NCBI RefSeq assembly: GCF_009828115.1
Contig: NZ_WTYL01000002.1
Span: forward strand, 124,001 to 188,000
Direction: 5' to 3'
DNA length: 64,000 bases
Origin: Allopontixanthobacter sediminis
GTDB taxonomy: Bacteria; Pseudomonadota; Alphaproteobacteria; Sphingomonadales; Sphingomonadaceae
This document shows, piece by piece, positions 44,235-53,344 of the stretch (position 1 is the stretch's first letter; the number at the start of each line of letters is the position of its first letter). The position numbers and the translations under genes are program-made. The notes below the pieces were generated by a model, which was not told the origin of the DNA, made no database searches, and saw only the letters and a program-made list of their open reading frames with translations.

Positions 44235-45520
44235 CCACCCGCGCGGCGGGGCCATTCAACCCGAAGGTCATGCTGGCACTGGTGCTGTTCGGCGCACTCG
44301 CTTTCTTCGCCACGTTGTATTTCATCGGGACGGGCCAGACGGGCGGCGGCAATGACGGGGGCGGCCATGCGGCGGGCCGGGGGCTCAACGGCTATGCCGC
44401 GCTCGCCGAATTGCTGGAAGATGACGGCTACGATGTCAGCCTGTCGCGCAGCCCCGGGGCCCTGACCGGGGAATCGCTGCTGATCCTGACGCCGCCTGCT
44501 TTCATGGAGGCCGAGGATCTTGCCGAGGTGATCGAGAATCGCCGCCTTGCCGGGCCAACGCTGGTCATCCTGCCGAAATGGAACGTCTCGGAAATTCCCG
44601 ATCAATGGGATGTGGAAAAGGAGAAAGGCTGGGTGCTGCTCAGCGGGGCGAGCGAACCCTTCTGGCTACAAGAACTCGAAGGCGATCTCGCGATGGAGGG
44701 CGCCGTTACCGAATTGGAGCCAACCGGCCCACACTGGCGCGGTCTCGGAATGAGCGGAAATTTGCCGGACCCGGTGCGCAGCCTGTCAATTTCCGGTGAC
44801 CGCATCACGCCGGTGGTACGCGATTCCGATGGTGAGACGTTAATCGGTTATCTCGATGACGGGGGCTACTACCCCGATCTGGCGGACGCCGCGAGCATTG
44901 CCGCCACCGAACGCGACGACGAAGACGCTTACGAGAAATGGGGCGTCGTGTTCGTGGCGGAAACCGATCTGCTGAACAATTACGGCATGGCCGATGCGCA
45001 GCGGGCGGAGCTTGCCCGGGAAATCGTAGCCCTGAGTATGGAAAGCTACGATCTCCCGGTCACTTTCGACCTGACGCAAAGCGGGCTCGGCGGGACCGAA
45101 AACTTGCTCACACTGGCGATGAAGCCGCCGTTCCTGGCTGCCACGCTGTGCTTGCTGATCGCAATGCTGGTGGTCGGCTGGCGAGCGTTTCGCCGATTCG
45201 GCCCGCCAGCGAGCGAAGGCCGCGCGATTGCTTTCGGCAAGCGGCAACTTGTCGCCAACAGCGCCGGATTGATCCAGCGGACACGGCGGATGCACCTGCT
45301 ATCCGCTCCCTATGCCGACATGATGCGCAGCCGTATTGCCGCCGCGCTCGGCCTGCACCGCGCCGATGACAGCCAGATCGACGCCGCACTTCACCGCCGC
45401 CTGCCCGATGAACCATCCTTCGGCCAGACGCTCGACCATCTGCGCAAGGCCCGCACACCGCATGAAGTCCTGCGCGCGGCAAACGCGCTCCGATCCCTCG
45501 AAAGGAAGCTTTCCCGATGA
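44231..45520 (+). CDS. DUF4350 domain protein
   Basis: 429 residues. A signal-anchor helix (about 12-32), a periplasm-facing DUF4350 domain (about 45-290, beginning [18 protein letters not shown]) and a second membrane helix (about 300-318) followed by a cytoplasmic tail. The RGLNGYAAL start is typical of the family. It is a standard companion of DUF4129, MoxR and DUF58. The MoxR gene overlaps its stop by 4 nt. Confidence 0.84.
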   Translation: MTTRAAGPFNPKVMLALVLFGALAFFATLYFIGTGQTGGGNDGGGHAAGRGLNGYAALAELLEDDGYDVSLSRSPGALTGESLLILTPPAFMEAEDLAEVIENRRLAGPTLVILPKWNVSEIPDQWDVEKEKGWVLLSGASEPFWLQELEGDLAMEGAVTELEPTGPHWRGLGMSGNLPDPVRSLSISGDRITPVVRDSDGETLIGYLDDGGYYPDLADAASIAATERDDEDAYEKWGVVFVAETDLLNNYGMADAQRAELAREIVALSMESYDLPVTFDLTQSGLGGTENLLTLAMKPPFLAATLCLLIAMLVVGWRAFRRFGPPASEGRAIAFGKRQLVANSAGLIQRTRRMHLLSAPYADMMRSRIAAALGLHRADDSQIDAALHRRLPDEPSFGQTLDHLRKARTPHEVLRAANALRSLERKLSR

Positions 45521-46479
45521 CAATGACACTGGATGACGTCCGTAACCTCGCCGCGGCGATCCGAGCGGAAGTGGCCAAGGCCATCGTGGGTCAGGACGAG
45601 ACAGTCGATCATCTGCTGGTGGCGCTGTTCGCCAAGGGCCACGTACTGCTCGAAGGGCCTCCGGGAACGGCAAAGACCTTCCTGGCGCAAAGCTTCGCCG
45701 CCGCGCTGGGCCTCGATTTCGGACGCATCCAGTTCACTCCGGATTTGTTGCCGGGCGACATCCTGGGGTCCAATCTGTTCAACTTCCAGACCAGCCAGTT
45801 CACCCTGACGCGCGGACCGATCTTTTGTGAGCTGCTGCTGGCCGACGAGGTCAACCGCACCCCGCCCAAGACGCAGGCCGCCCTGCTGGAAGCGATGCAG
45901 GAACGCCGGGTCACCCTTGACGGAGAAAGCCACAGCCTGTCCGAGCAGTTTCTGGTAGTCGCGACGCAGAACCCGATCGAGAACCAGGGGGTTTACCCCC
46001 TGCCCGAAGCGCAGCTCGACCGGTTCCTGTTCAAGCTGCTGGTGTCCTATCCCAGCGAAGCCGAAGAAGCCGAGATCGTGACCCGCTACGGTGACCGGCA
46101 GGGCCCCCGAAGCGCCGCGGCGCTGGGCGTGACTGCAGTTACCGACGGGGCGATGCTCAACGCGGCCAGTGCGGCGGTCGGCGCGGTCACGATGGCGCGG
46201 GAAGTGACCGATTACGTCGTCCGGCTGGTGCGCGCCACGCGGGACAATCCCGACCTGTCCATCGGCGCAAGCCCGCGGGCCGCCGTGGTGCTGGCAAACG
46301 CTGCCCGCGCCCGCGCCGCGCTGGAGGGGCGCGACTATACGATTCCCGACGATGTGAAGGCGCTGTCCACCGCCGTGCTACGGCACCGCCTGACGCTTAG
46401 CCCCGCCGCAGAGATCGAGGGGCGCGACATGGAAGCGCTGGTTGCCGAACTAATCGAAGCTACGGAGGCGCCGCGCTAA
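45517..46479 (+). CDS. MoxR-family AAA+ ATPase
   Basis: 320 residues. Walker A GPPGTAKT at about 47, Walker [11 protein letters not shown] at about 106, sensor 1 [10 protein letters not shown], the arginine-finger region and the C-terminal lid. MoxR ATPases act as chaperones that insert cofactors or remodel complexes and partner with von Willebrand A proteins; the DUF58 neighbour provides such a domain. The gene is coupled to the previous one by overlap. Confidence 0.94.
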   Translation: MTMTLDDVRNLAAAIRAEVAKAIVGQDETVDHLLVALFAKGHVLLEGPPGTAKTFLAQSFAAALGLDFGRIQFTPDLLPGDILGSNLFNFQTSQFTLTRGPIFCELLLADEVNRTPPKTQAALLEAMQERRVTLDGESHSLSEQFLVVATQNPIENQGVYPLPEAQLDRFLFKLLVSYPSEAEEAEIVTRYGDRQGPRSAAALGVTAVTDGAMLNAASAAVGAVTMAREVTDYVVRLVRATRDNPDLSIGASPRAAVVLANAARARAALEGRDYTIPDDVKALSTAVLRHRLTLSPAAEIEGRDMEALVAELIEATEAPR

Positions 46480-46489
46480 GGCGCGCAGC

Positions 46490-47818
46490 ATGGCCCTGTC
46501 GATCCTCCCCACGGCCCGCGCGGCATGGCTGACGGCGCTGGCAGCACCGCTCGCGATCCTGATCGCGGCCGCTGCGCCGGGGGCGTGGGTGATCGCCCCT
46601 GCGGCGGGTGCCGCCCTGCTGGTGCTGGTGCTGCTCGACGGGCTGGTTGCCGGGCGGCTGGCCGACTGGAAACTGCAGGCACCGGCGGACGCAGAAGTGG
46701 GCGAACCGCTCACCATCCGGGTGCTCGCGGAATTTGCCGGACGGGCCAGCCGGTCATTGCCGGAGGTTGCGCTGGAATTCGACCCGCGGCTGGGCCCGGC
46801 AGGCACCGCGACCGTCCCGCTCGAATTTGAAGCGGAAACAGGCATCTGGCAAGGCAGCGCGATCCTGACACCCAGCCGCCGCGGCTCCGCTGGGGTCAGC
46901 ACGCTGTGGCTCCGCTGGACCGGACCGCTCGGGCTGGGCGCACGGCAGGTCCGGCGCGAAGTGGATGAGACAATCCGCATCTGGCCCGATCTTGCCCCGG
47001 TCCGCTCGCCCGAATTGCAGAATTACCTGCGCGATGCCCAGTTTGGGCTGATTGCGCGGCGCATACGCGGCGAAGGGACACAGTTCGAAGCGCTCAGCGA
47101 ATACGAACCCGGCATGGACCGCCGCCGGATCGACTGGAAAGCCAGCGCCCGCCACACGAGGCTGTTCGCGCGCGAGAACGAGAGCGAACGCAACAACCAG
47201 ATCGTGTTCGCTTTCGATTGCGGGCAGGCGATGTGCGAACCGGTCGACGGCCTGCCCCGCATTGACCGAGCGGTGACCGCTGCGCTGACCGCGTCCTATG
47301 TGGCGCTGAAAGGCGGCGACCGGGTCGCGCTGTTCGGCTTTGCGCAGCGCCCCGAAGTGTTCACCCCGTTCGTGGCGGAGAGCCGTGCATTCTCCCGATT
47401 GCAGAGCGCGGCGGCCAGCCTCGACTATCATGCCGAGGAACCCAATTTCACCCTCGCGCTCGCCACTTTGACCGAGCGGCTGAAGCGGCGTTCGCTGGTG
47501 ATCCTGTTTTCCGATTTCACCGACCCCACGGCGGCGGAGATGATGATCGAGAGCGTCGGACGGCTGGTGAAAAAGCATCTCGTCCTGTTCGTGACGATCG
47601 AGGATTCCGAAATTGCCGCGCTGACCGCTGCAGAGCCGACCACCTTGACCAACATCGCCATGGCCGTCAGCGCCGATACCCTGGCGCGGCAGCGCGCGCT
47701 GGTGCTGCAGCGGCTGCGGCAGATGGGCGTGGACATCATCGAAGCGCCGTGGGACCGGATCGGCTACCGCCTGATCGACAGCTATCTGGACATCAAGCGT
47801 TCGGGGACCATCGGATGA
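46490..47818 (+). CDS. DUF58 domain protein (von Willebrand A-like)
   Basis: 442 residues. Two membrane helices near the N-terminus (about 10-55), a beta-rich middle, the DUF58 signature Y-x-P-G-D/M-x-x-R-x-I-D-W-K (YEPGMDRRRIDWKASAR, about 200-217) and a VWA-like C-terminal part with a degenerate MIDAS (FDCGQAM). It is the expected partner of the upstream MoxR ATPase. Its stop overlaps the next start. Confidence 0.88.
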   Translation: MALSILPTARAAWLTALAAPLAILIAAAAPGAWVIAPAAGAALLVLVLLDGLVAGRLADWKLQAPADAEVGEPLTIRVLAEFAGRASRSLPEVALEFDPRLGPAGTATVPLEFEAETGIWQGSAILTPSRRGSAGVSTLWLRWTGPLGLGARQVRREVDETIRIWPDLAPVRSPELQNYLRDAQFGLIARRIRGEGTQFEALSEYEPGMDRRRIDWKASARHTRLFARENESERNNQIVFAFDCGQAMCEPVDGLPRIDRAVTAALTASYVALKGGDRVALFGFAQRPEVFTPFVAESRAFSRLQSAAASLDYHAEEPNFTLALATLTERLKRRSLVILFSDFTDPTAAEMMIESVGRLVKKHLVLFVTIEDSEIAALTAAEPTTLTNIAMAVSADTLARQRALVLQRLRQMGVDIIEAPWDRIGYRLIDSYLDIKRSGTIG

Positions 47819-48879
47819 AAGCACCCGCGATCCGAGGCTGGTTCAGCAAGAAAACGGTCGATGCACCGCCTGCCATCGAGGCCGCGGCGCTGCGGTCCGA
47901 CCGCTTCCGGCTGGAACGCGAAGGCGACTGGATGCGGCTCGAAAGCATCCTGAAGCGGATGGAAAGCGGGCGGCTGCGCGGGTTGCCGGACGAGGATGTG
48001 CTGGCGCTTCCGGTGCTTTACCGGACTGCCGCTTCCAGCCTCGCGGTGGCGCGTGAAACATCGCTCGACAAGGCGACGCTGGCCTATCTGGAATCGCTGG
48101 TCCAGCGCGCATGGTTCCAGGTTTATGGGCCTCGCCAGGGGTTCTTCGGCTGGTTTCGGGGCTTTCTCGGTGGCGGCCTAAGCCGGTCGGTTCGGGAAAT
48201 CTGGCTGGACATGTGCATCGCGCTCGCCGCGATGATCGCGGGCACCGTCACCGGGTACCTGCTCGTGTCGCGCGACCAGGAATGGTATTACCGGCTGGTC
48301 CCCGGCCAGTTCATGGACAGCCGCGTTCCCGGTGCCAGTCGCGAAGCGCTCAGGCAAACTTTGGCGATCGAGGAAAGCGCCGCGGGCCTCAGCACTTTTG
48401 CGGCATCGCTGTTCAGCAACAACGCGGGGGTCTGCATCCTCGCCTTTGCGCTCGGGTTCGCTTTCGGGGTGCCGTCGCTGATGCTGCTGGTGCACAACAT
48501 GGCCGTGCTCGGCGCAATGTGGTGGCTCTATTCCGAAGCCGGTTTGACTTACGAATTCGCCGCCTGGCTCAGTGTGCACGGCACGACGGAGATGTTCGCG
48601 ATCCTGCTGGCGGGCGCAGCGGGGATCCATATCGGCCGCTCGATGGCGTTTCCGGGCGCGCGCTCGATCATGACCGCGGCGGCACAAAGCGGACGCCGGG
48701 CAGCGCAGGTGATGGCCGGCGTGGTGCTGATGCTGATCCTCGCGGCGGTGCTGGAAGCCTTCCCGCGTCAATTGCTCGGCACCAACGAACGCTTCGTGAT
48801 CGGGATGACGATGCTTGCGCTGTGGCTGGGCTATTTCTTCGCCTTTCGCCGCAAGCGGGTCACGGATGACGCGGTATGA
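47815..48879 (+). CDS. SpoIIM family membrane protein (DUF95)
   Basis: 354 residues from ATG 47815 (overlaps the DUF58 stop). A hydrophilic N-terminal helical part (1-125) precedes five or six membrane helices (about 130-345) with the NNAGVCILAFALGFAFGVPS and LSVHGTTEMFAILLAGAAG motifs of the stage II sporulation M family. Despite the name, the family is common in non-sporulating bacteria, always near MoxR and RDD genes; its role there is unknown. Confidence 0.88.
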   Translation: MKAPAIRGWFSKKTVDAPPAIEAAALRSDRFRLEREGDWMRLESILKRMESGRLRGLPDEDVLALPVLYRTAASSLAVARETSLDKATLAYLESLVQRAWFQVYGPRQGFFGWFRGFLGGGLSRSVREIWLDMCIALAAMIAGTVTGYLLVSRDQEWYYRLVPGQFMDSRVPGASREALRQTLAIEESAAGLSTFAASLFSNNAGVCILAFALGFAFGVPSLMLLVHNMAVLGAMWWLYSEAGLTYEFAAWLSVHGTTEMFAILLAGAAGIHIGRSMAFPGARSIMTAAAQSGRRAAQVMAGVVLMLILAAVLEAFPRQLLGTNERFVIGMTMLALWLGYFFAFRRKRVTDDAV

Positions 48880-49796
48880 ACCGGTCCGCGTCCACCCCGT
48901 ATGAAGCCGCGAGCGCCAAGCGCCGCCGTACCGTAGTCACACCGGAAGGGATCGCGCTGCCCTTCATCGTCGGCGCACGGTCGGCCCGCGCGGGTGCGCT
49001 GATCATCGACTATCTGATCATTACCATGACCGTTGTCGCTGTCAGCCTGCTGCTTGGCTGGACATTCAGCGGGCTGATCGACCGGGTTGGCGATGCCGAA
49101 AACCTCGGCGGCGCTGCTGAATTCATCTTCATCGCTTACATCATCTTCCTGTTCCTCGCGCGGTACGGCTATTTCCTCGCATTCGAGATGGGGCCGCGCG
49201 GAGCCACCCCTGGCAAGCGGCTGGTCGGCCTGCGGGTTGCGGCGCGCGACGGAGGGCGGCTGACGGCGGAGGCGGTGATCGCCCGCAACCTGCTGCGCGA
49301 TATCGAGATTTTCCTGCCACTGGTGTTTGTCCTGACCGCTCCCAGCGGCGAAGGTGGGCCAGCCGGGATTGCCGCGATGCTGTGGTTCCTGGTGTTCATG
49401 CTGTTCGCGGTGTTCAACCGGGATGCGATGCGCGCGGGCGATCTGGTGGCCGGGACCTGGGTAGTGGAAGCGCCGCGCAAGACCCTCGCCGCCGCGCTAT
49501 CCACCGAAGGCGCAGCGCGGCTTGGATCGAGCGATATCACCGGAGTGGAATACAAATTCGGCGAGGGCGAGTTGGCGGTCTACGGAGAATACGAGTTGCA
49601 GACGCTCGAACGGGTCCTGCGCGACGACAAGCCCGAAGCAATCGCGGCGGTGGCCGAAACCATCTGCCGCAAGATCGGCTGGCATCCCGGCGTGGGTGAC
49701 GAGCGGGCTTTCCTAGAAGCGTTCTACGCCCAGTTGCGCGCGCGGCTGGAAGGGGGCATGCGGTTCGGCAAGCGCAAGGCGGACAAGTTTTCCTGA
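48876..49796 (+). CDS. RDD family membrane protein
   Basis: 306 residues, overlapping the SpoIIM gene by 4 nt. RDD domain at about 30-200 with three membrane helices; the defining Arg-Asp pair appears as SARAGALIIDY, and the GPRGATPGKRLVGLRV motif follows. The C-terminal 100 residues are soluble and family-specific. Some RDD proteins are Na+/H+ antiporters; no such role can be shown here. Confidence 0.87.
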   Translation: MNRSASTPYEAASAKRRRTVVTPEGIALPFIVGARSARAGALIIDYLIITMTVVAVSLLLGWTFSGLIDRVGDAENLGGAAEFIFIAYIIFLFLARYGYFLAFEMGPRGATPGKRLVGLRVAARDGGRLTAEAVIARNLLRDIEIFLPLVFVLTAPSGEGGPAGIAAMLWFLVFMLFAVFNRDAMRAGDLVAGTWVVEAPRKTLAAALSTEGAARLGSSDITGVEYKFGEGELAVYGEYELQTLERVLRDDKPEAIAAVAETICRKIGWHPGVGDERAFLEAFYAQLRARLEGGMRFGKRKADKFS

Positions 49797-49803
49797 TCGG
49801 GGA

Positions 49804-50277
49804 ATGGCGATGGGTGACAGGTTCACGATTATCCGGGACGATCTGACCGGCGCAGCGATTACCGAACTGCTCGCGCTTCACCTGGCCGAAATGCACCGGT
49901 GGTCGCCCGCTTGCAAGGTGCACGCGATGCCCGCCGAACGGCTCCGCGAAGCCGACGTGACGTTCTATTCGGCGTGGGACGGCGGCGCGCTGGCCGCCTG
50001 CGGGGCGCTGAAGGAATTGCGGCCGGGCCGGGGCGAACTCAAATCGATGCGAGCAGCGCCGAAATTCCGCGGCCAAGGTGCGGGGCGGGCTATTTTGGTC
50101 CACCTGATGACCGAAGCCCGCAACCGGGGCTACACTTGGCTTGGACTGGAAACCGGCAACGCGGAACCGTTCTTGCCTGCACGAAAACTCTACGAGAGTT
50201 TCGGCTTTCGCGAGTGCCCCGCGTTCGGTGAGTACGTCTCCGATGATTTCAGCATCTGCATGGAGAAGCATTTATGA
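49804..50277 (+). CDS. GNAT-family N-acetyltransferase
   Basis: About 157 residues; ATG 49810 may be the real start because the GGGGA box sits better before it. The acetyl-CoA loop is visible as APKFRGQGAGRAIL (Q/R-x-x-G-x-G/A form, about 83), followed by LGLETGNAEPFLPARKLYESFGF. Substrate unknown. It lies 7 nt after the RDD gene and its stop overlaps the beta-lactamase start, so it bridges the MoxR operon and the beta-lactamase. Confidence 0.87.
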   Translation: MAMGDRFTIIRDDLTGAAITELLALHLAEMHRWSPACKVHAMPAERLREADVTFYSAWDGGALAACGALKELRPGRGELKSMRAAPKFRGQGAGRAILVHLMTEARNRGYTWLGLETGNAEPFLPARKLYESFGFRECPAFGEYVSDDFSICMEKHL

Positions 50278-51209
50278 ATTGCGACCGCCGTACCGTGCTG
50301 GTGGGAACGACCGCCGGATTCGCAACCGTCGGCCTTCTTTCAGGCTGCGTTCCCCTGGATCCAGGCCCGCCGGGCCGGTTGGCGGCAAAGTTGCGGATCA
50401 TCGAAGCCGCGGCGGGCGGCACGTTGGGAGTCTCCATCCGCAACACCGCGACTGGCCAGACGGTGGGGTACAAGGCGGACCAGAGGTTCGGTCATTGCTC
50501 CTCGTTCAAGATGTCACTCGCCGCCTTGGTGCTGAAGCTGGACCAGGACGGCACCGTGAACGCGCAGGAACGCATTCGCTGGACCCGGGGCGACCTGATG
50601 CCTGTTTCGCCGTTCACTACCAGCAGAGTAGACAAAGGCGCGACCTTGCTTGAACTGGCGGAGGCCACCCAGAAGACAAGCGACAACGCCGCCGCCAATT
50701 TCCTGCTGGGGCGGCTGGGCGGACCGGAGCGACTGACCCGGTTCTGGCGCGATATCGGAGACGAGGCCAGTCGGCTCGACCGGACGGAACCGGCGCTCAA
50801 CAACGTGCCGCCGGGTGAAGTGCGCGACACCACCACCCCCCACGCCATGGCGCTTACGAACGAACGGATCCTGTTCGGCGATGTGCTTGCTGCCGAGCGG
50901 CGCGCGCTTCTGCGGCAATGGATGGAAGAAACCGAAACCGGCGCACGGCGGGTTCGGGCAGGTCTGCCAAAAGATTGGAATGCGGGCGACAAGACCGGCA
51001 CGTCGACGTGGCCCGGGATGGGGGGCCTCTATGTCGACATCGGTTTCGCCGTACCGCCCGGCGGGGACGCCAACACCTTTGCGGCGTATTACCGATCACC
51101 CAAGCCGCAGCAGGGAACAGACCCGGTGTCCGAAAATGTCCTGCGGCAGGTTGGCGAGGTGCTGGCGCAATTCGCGCAAGGCACCGCGCCTTCCGGCGTC
51201 ACTCCGTAA
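50274..51209 (+). CDS. Class A beta-lactamase, putative Tat-exported lipoprotein
   Basis: 311 residues. The signal has a twin arginine (DRRTVLVG) and a lipobox LLSGC with Cys25. All class A motifs are present: S76-x-x-K79 (CSSFK), S136-D-N138, E172-x-x-L-N176 and K240-T-G242. Cys75 directly before the nucleophile recalls KPC/NMC-A-type enzymes, but the partner cysteine after KTGT is a serine here. The enzyme should hydrolyse beta-lactams in the periplasm; substrate range cannot be predicted. It is coupled by a 4-nt overlap to the GNAT gene at the end of the MoxR operon and overlaps the convergent asparaginase gene by 11 nt. No mobile element is nearby, so it looks chromosomal and native. Confidence 0.92.
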   Translation: MNCDRRTVLVGTTAGFATVGLLSGCVPLDPGPPGRLAAKLRIIEAAAGGTLGVSIRNTATGQTVGYKADQRFGHCSSFKMSLAALVLKLDQDGTVNAQERIRWTRGDLMPVSPFTTSRVDKGATLLELAEATQKTSDNAAANFLLGRLGGPERLTRFWRDIGDEASRLDRTEPALNNVPPGEVRDTTTPHAMALTNERILFGDVLAAERRALLRQWMEETETGARRVRAGLPKDWNAGDKTGTSTWPGMGGLYVDIGFAVPPGGDANTFAAYYRSPKPQQGTDPVSENVLRQVGEVLAQFAQGTAPSGVTP

Positions 51210-52224
51210 AAATCGCGACTTCGTTCACTCCGCCGCTGGTCGCCCGGCCGCGGTACATTCCGGTCGTGTTGAAGGAGAAGACCGCCTCGCCCGCAGGCGT
51301 TACGAGGATTACCCCGCCGTCGCCGCCCAGCTCCTTGACCTCTGCCATCACCGCGTCGGCGGCAACCTGCGGGCCCTCGCGTCCGATCCGCATCCGGGCG
51401 CAGATTTCATGCGCCACACCAGCACGGATGAAGTACTCGCCCGCGCCAGTGGCGGATACCGCGCAGACCCGATCATCCGCATAGGTGCCCGCACCGATCA
51501 TCGGCGCATCGCCGATCCGGCCCCAGCGCTTGCCGGTAAGGCCGCCGGTGGACGTACCTGCCGCAAGATGGCCCTCACTGTCGAGCGCCACCGCCCCTAC
51601 GGTGCCAAACTTGTGGTCGACATCCATCGCGGACAGCTTTTCCGCTTTCAGCCGTTCCAGCGCATCGCGGCGGGCGTCCGTCGCGAACCATTCTGGCGGC
51701 ATGGTTTCAAGGCCCTTGTCGCTGGCGAATTCCTCGGCACCCGCGCCGCTGAGAAACACGTGCCGCCCGTCCATCCGGACAGCGTCGGCGAGCAGGATCG
51801 GATGCCGCACACTGGTGACGCCAGTGACCGCGCCGGCGGAACGGTCGCGCCCGTCCATGATCGCCGCGTCCAGTTCATTGGCGCCTTCCCAAGTGAACAC
51901 CGCCCCGCGCCCGGCGTTGAATTTCGGATCGTCCTCCATCAGGAGAATTGCGGCGCGGACGGCCTCCAGCGCGCTGCCGCCATTGCGTAGCACGGCGCTG
52001 CCCGCATCGAGCGCTGCCTGCAGCGCGGCCTTGTATTCTGCCTGCTGCTGCGCCGTCATCCGGCCCCGGTCCATCGTGCCAGCGCCGCCGTGGATCGCGA
52101 AAGTCCAACCCGGCGCTGCGTCGGTACTGTCATGAGCGCGCACTGGCTGGGTGAGGTTCGCGGAAAGGGCCATTGCGGCGATCAGGGCGAAGCGCGTCGG
52201 GACGCGGTTGGGGGTGCGGTTCAT
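51199..52224 (-). CDS. Isoaspartyl peptidase/L-asparaginase (plant-type Ntn hydrolase), exported
   Basis: 341 residues from ATG 52224, giving a signal peptide ending near residue 30 (PVRAHD). The family motif HGGAG is at about 45 and the autocatalytic Thr208 lies in HKFGTVGAVALD; substrate residues follow in AGTSTGGLTGKRWGRIGDAP. The precursor cleaves before Thr208 to alpha and beta chains and degrades isoaspartyl dipeptides and asparagine. The signal peptide places it in the periplasm. It overlaps the beta-lactamase gene tail to tail. Confidence 0.93.
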   Translation of the reverse strand: MNRTPNRVPTRFALIAAMALSANLTQPVRAHDSTDAAPGWTFAIHGGAGTMDRGRMTAQQQAEYKAALQAALDAGSAVLRNGGSALEAVRAAILLMEDDPKFNAGRGAVFTWEGANELDAAIMDGRDRSAGAVTGVTSVRHPILLADAVRMDGRHVFLSGAGAEEFASDKGLETMPPEWFATDARRDALERLKAEKLSAMDVDHKFGTVGAVALDSEGHLAAGTSTGGLTGKRWGRIGDAPMIGAGTYADDRVCAVSATGAGEYFIRAGVAHEICARMRIGREGPQVAADAVMAEVKELGGDGGVILVTPAGEAVFSFNTTGMYRGRATSGGVNEVAIFTE

Positions 52225-52328
52225 GCATTGATAGCTAACACACAATCGCCCCGCGCAAAGCCCCAATTGCCGCGGCGCGGCCAGCGGGCTTCATTCGCAC
52301 GGCCAATAGCTGTAGTGGCCGCTTCACC

Positions 52329-52844
52329 ATGATTCTCCGCCCCGCCACTCCCGAAGATGTTCCCGCCCTTGCCGCGCTGGGCCGGGACAGTTTCTGCGCC
52401 GCGTTCGAGGGCCTGTACCGGCCCGAGGACCTGGCGATATTTCTCGAGCAGGCTTATTCCGAACCCGCCGTGGCGGCCGAGGTTGCCGCGCCGGAATATA
52501 TCCACCAACTGGCCGAGGACGCCGGCGGTCTGACCGGCTTTTGCAAGCTGCGTCAGCCGAGCTGGTACGCCGAACATTCGGACGCCCGCAATCCGATCGC
52601 ACTGGGCCAGCTGTACACAGCGCCGGACAAGACCGGCTTTGGCATCGGCGCGGCCCTGATGGAGTGGGCGCTGGCCGAAGCCCGCGCGCGCGGCTGCGAT
52701 GCGGTCCAGCTGTCGGTCTACAGCGAGAATTTCGGCGGGCAACGGTTTTACCAGCGTTACGGCTTTTCCAAGATCGCCGATATCGGCTTCTGGGTCGGGG
52801 AACAACGCGACGCCGAGTTCCTGTACGAACTGCGGCTGGATTGA
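52329..52844 (+). CDS. GNAT-family N-acetyltransferase
   Basis: 171 residues. GNAT fold with TPEDVPALAALGRDSF start and the acetyl-CoA loop in DKTGFGIGAALMEWAL (about 100-115), then LSVYSENFGGQRFYQRYGF. Acceptor unknown; similar proteins acetylate amino acids, ribosomal proteins or antibiotics. It is divergent from the asparaginase gene and appears monocistronic. Confidence 0.87.
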   Translation: MILRPATPEDVPALAALGRDSFCAAFEGLYRPEDLAIFLEQAYSEPAVAAEVAAPEYIHQLAEDAGGLTGFCKLRQPSWYAEHSDARNPIALGQLYTAPDKTGFGIGAALMEWALAEARARGCDAVQLSVYSENFGGQRFYQRYGFSKIADIGFWVGEQRDAEFLYELRLD

Positions 52845-52865
52845 AGCCCGGGGGCCGCGGCCGCT

Positions 52866-52891
52866 GTAACTTTCTCAAAACGTCTTGCGAA
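52866..52891 (+). promoter_or_regulatory. SigF-like ECF promoter of the DUF2282 gene
   Basis: GTAACT at 52866-52871, a 16-nt spacer and CGAA at 52888-52891 resemble the Caulobacter sigma-F motif (GTAACC-N16-CGAA as I recall it), which drives metal-stress genes including DUF2282 genes. It lies 88 nt upstream of the start. Confidence 0.5.
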
Positions 52892-52979
52892 CTCCGAGGC
52901 AGTCCCGGCCAACGCCGGAACTGCACTGTTCCTGTCTACGGGACCGTGCTTCCTGAACTTCGAAAGCTGGAGAAAGACT

Positions 52980-53264
52980 GTGATCAAGACTTCTGTAGGA
53001 CGCTTCGCCGGGATCGCGCTGGCCGCCGGAATCGCCGCTGGCATGGCCACCACCCCTGTCGCCGCCAAAAGCGGGGACAGGGAAAAATGCTACGGCGTGG
53101 CCAAGGCCGGCAAGAACGATTGCGCGGCCGGACCGGGCACCAGCTGCGCCGGCACGTCCAAGACCGACTATCAGGGGAACGCCTGGAAGTTGGTCGACAA
53201 GGGTACCTGCACCAAGATGGAAACACCCAAGGGCAAGGGCTCACTGACGCCCATCAAGCGCTGA
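52980..53264 (+). CDS. DUF2282 (BufA1-type) bufferin precursor, solitary
   Basis: 94 residues, GTG start with GGAG 8 nt upstream. A signal peptide ends near residue 29 (TPVAAK) and the mature part holds four cysteines (C37, C48, C56, C77) in the [17 protein letters not shown] and GTSCAGTSK pattern of DUF2282. In the bufferin family, cysteines of such precursors are modified by a DUF692 (MNIO) enzyme with a DUF2063 partner and the product binds copper in the periplasm. Neither partner gene is adjacent: the next gene is a GAF-EAL protein 80 nt away. A sigma-F-like promoter lies upstream. Confidence 0.86.
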   Translation: MIKTSVGRFAGIALAAGIAAGMATTPVAAKSGDREKCYGVAKAGKNDCAAGPGTSCAGTSKTDYQGNAWKLVDKGTCTKMETPKGKGSLTPIKR

Positions 53265-53344
53265 ATCGATGATTGCAGACTGGGAGCATGGCCTGAAGTG
53301 CATACTTTGCGAGGTGTTAGCATTTCCCAGCGATACCTACGGAC

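Noticed and set aside
52917-52942. GGAAC in front of the DUF2282 gene as an EcfG promoter
   Set aside because: At 16-17 nt downstream the sequence is CGGG-like, not CGTT; the GTAACT/CGAA pair fits better.
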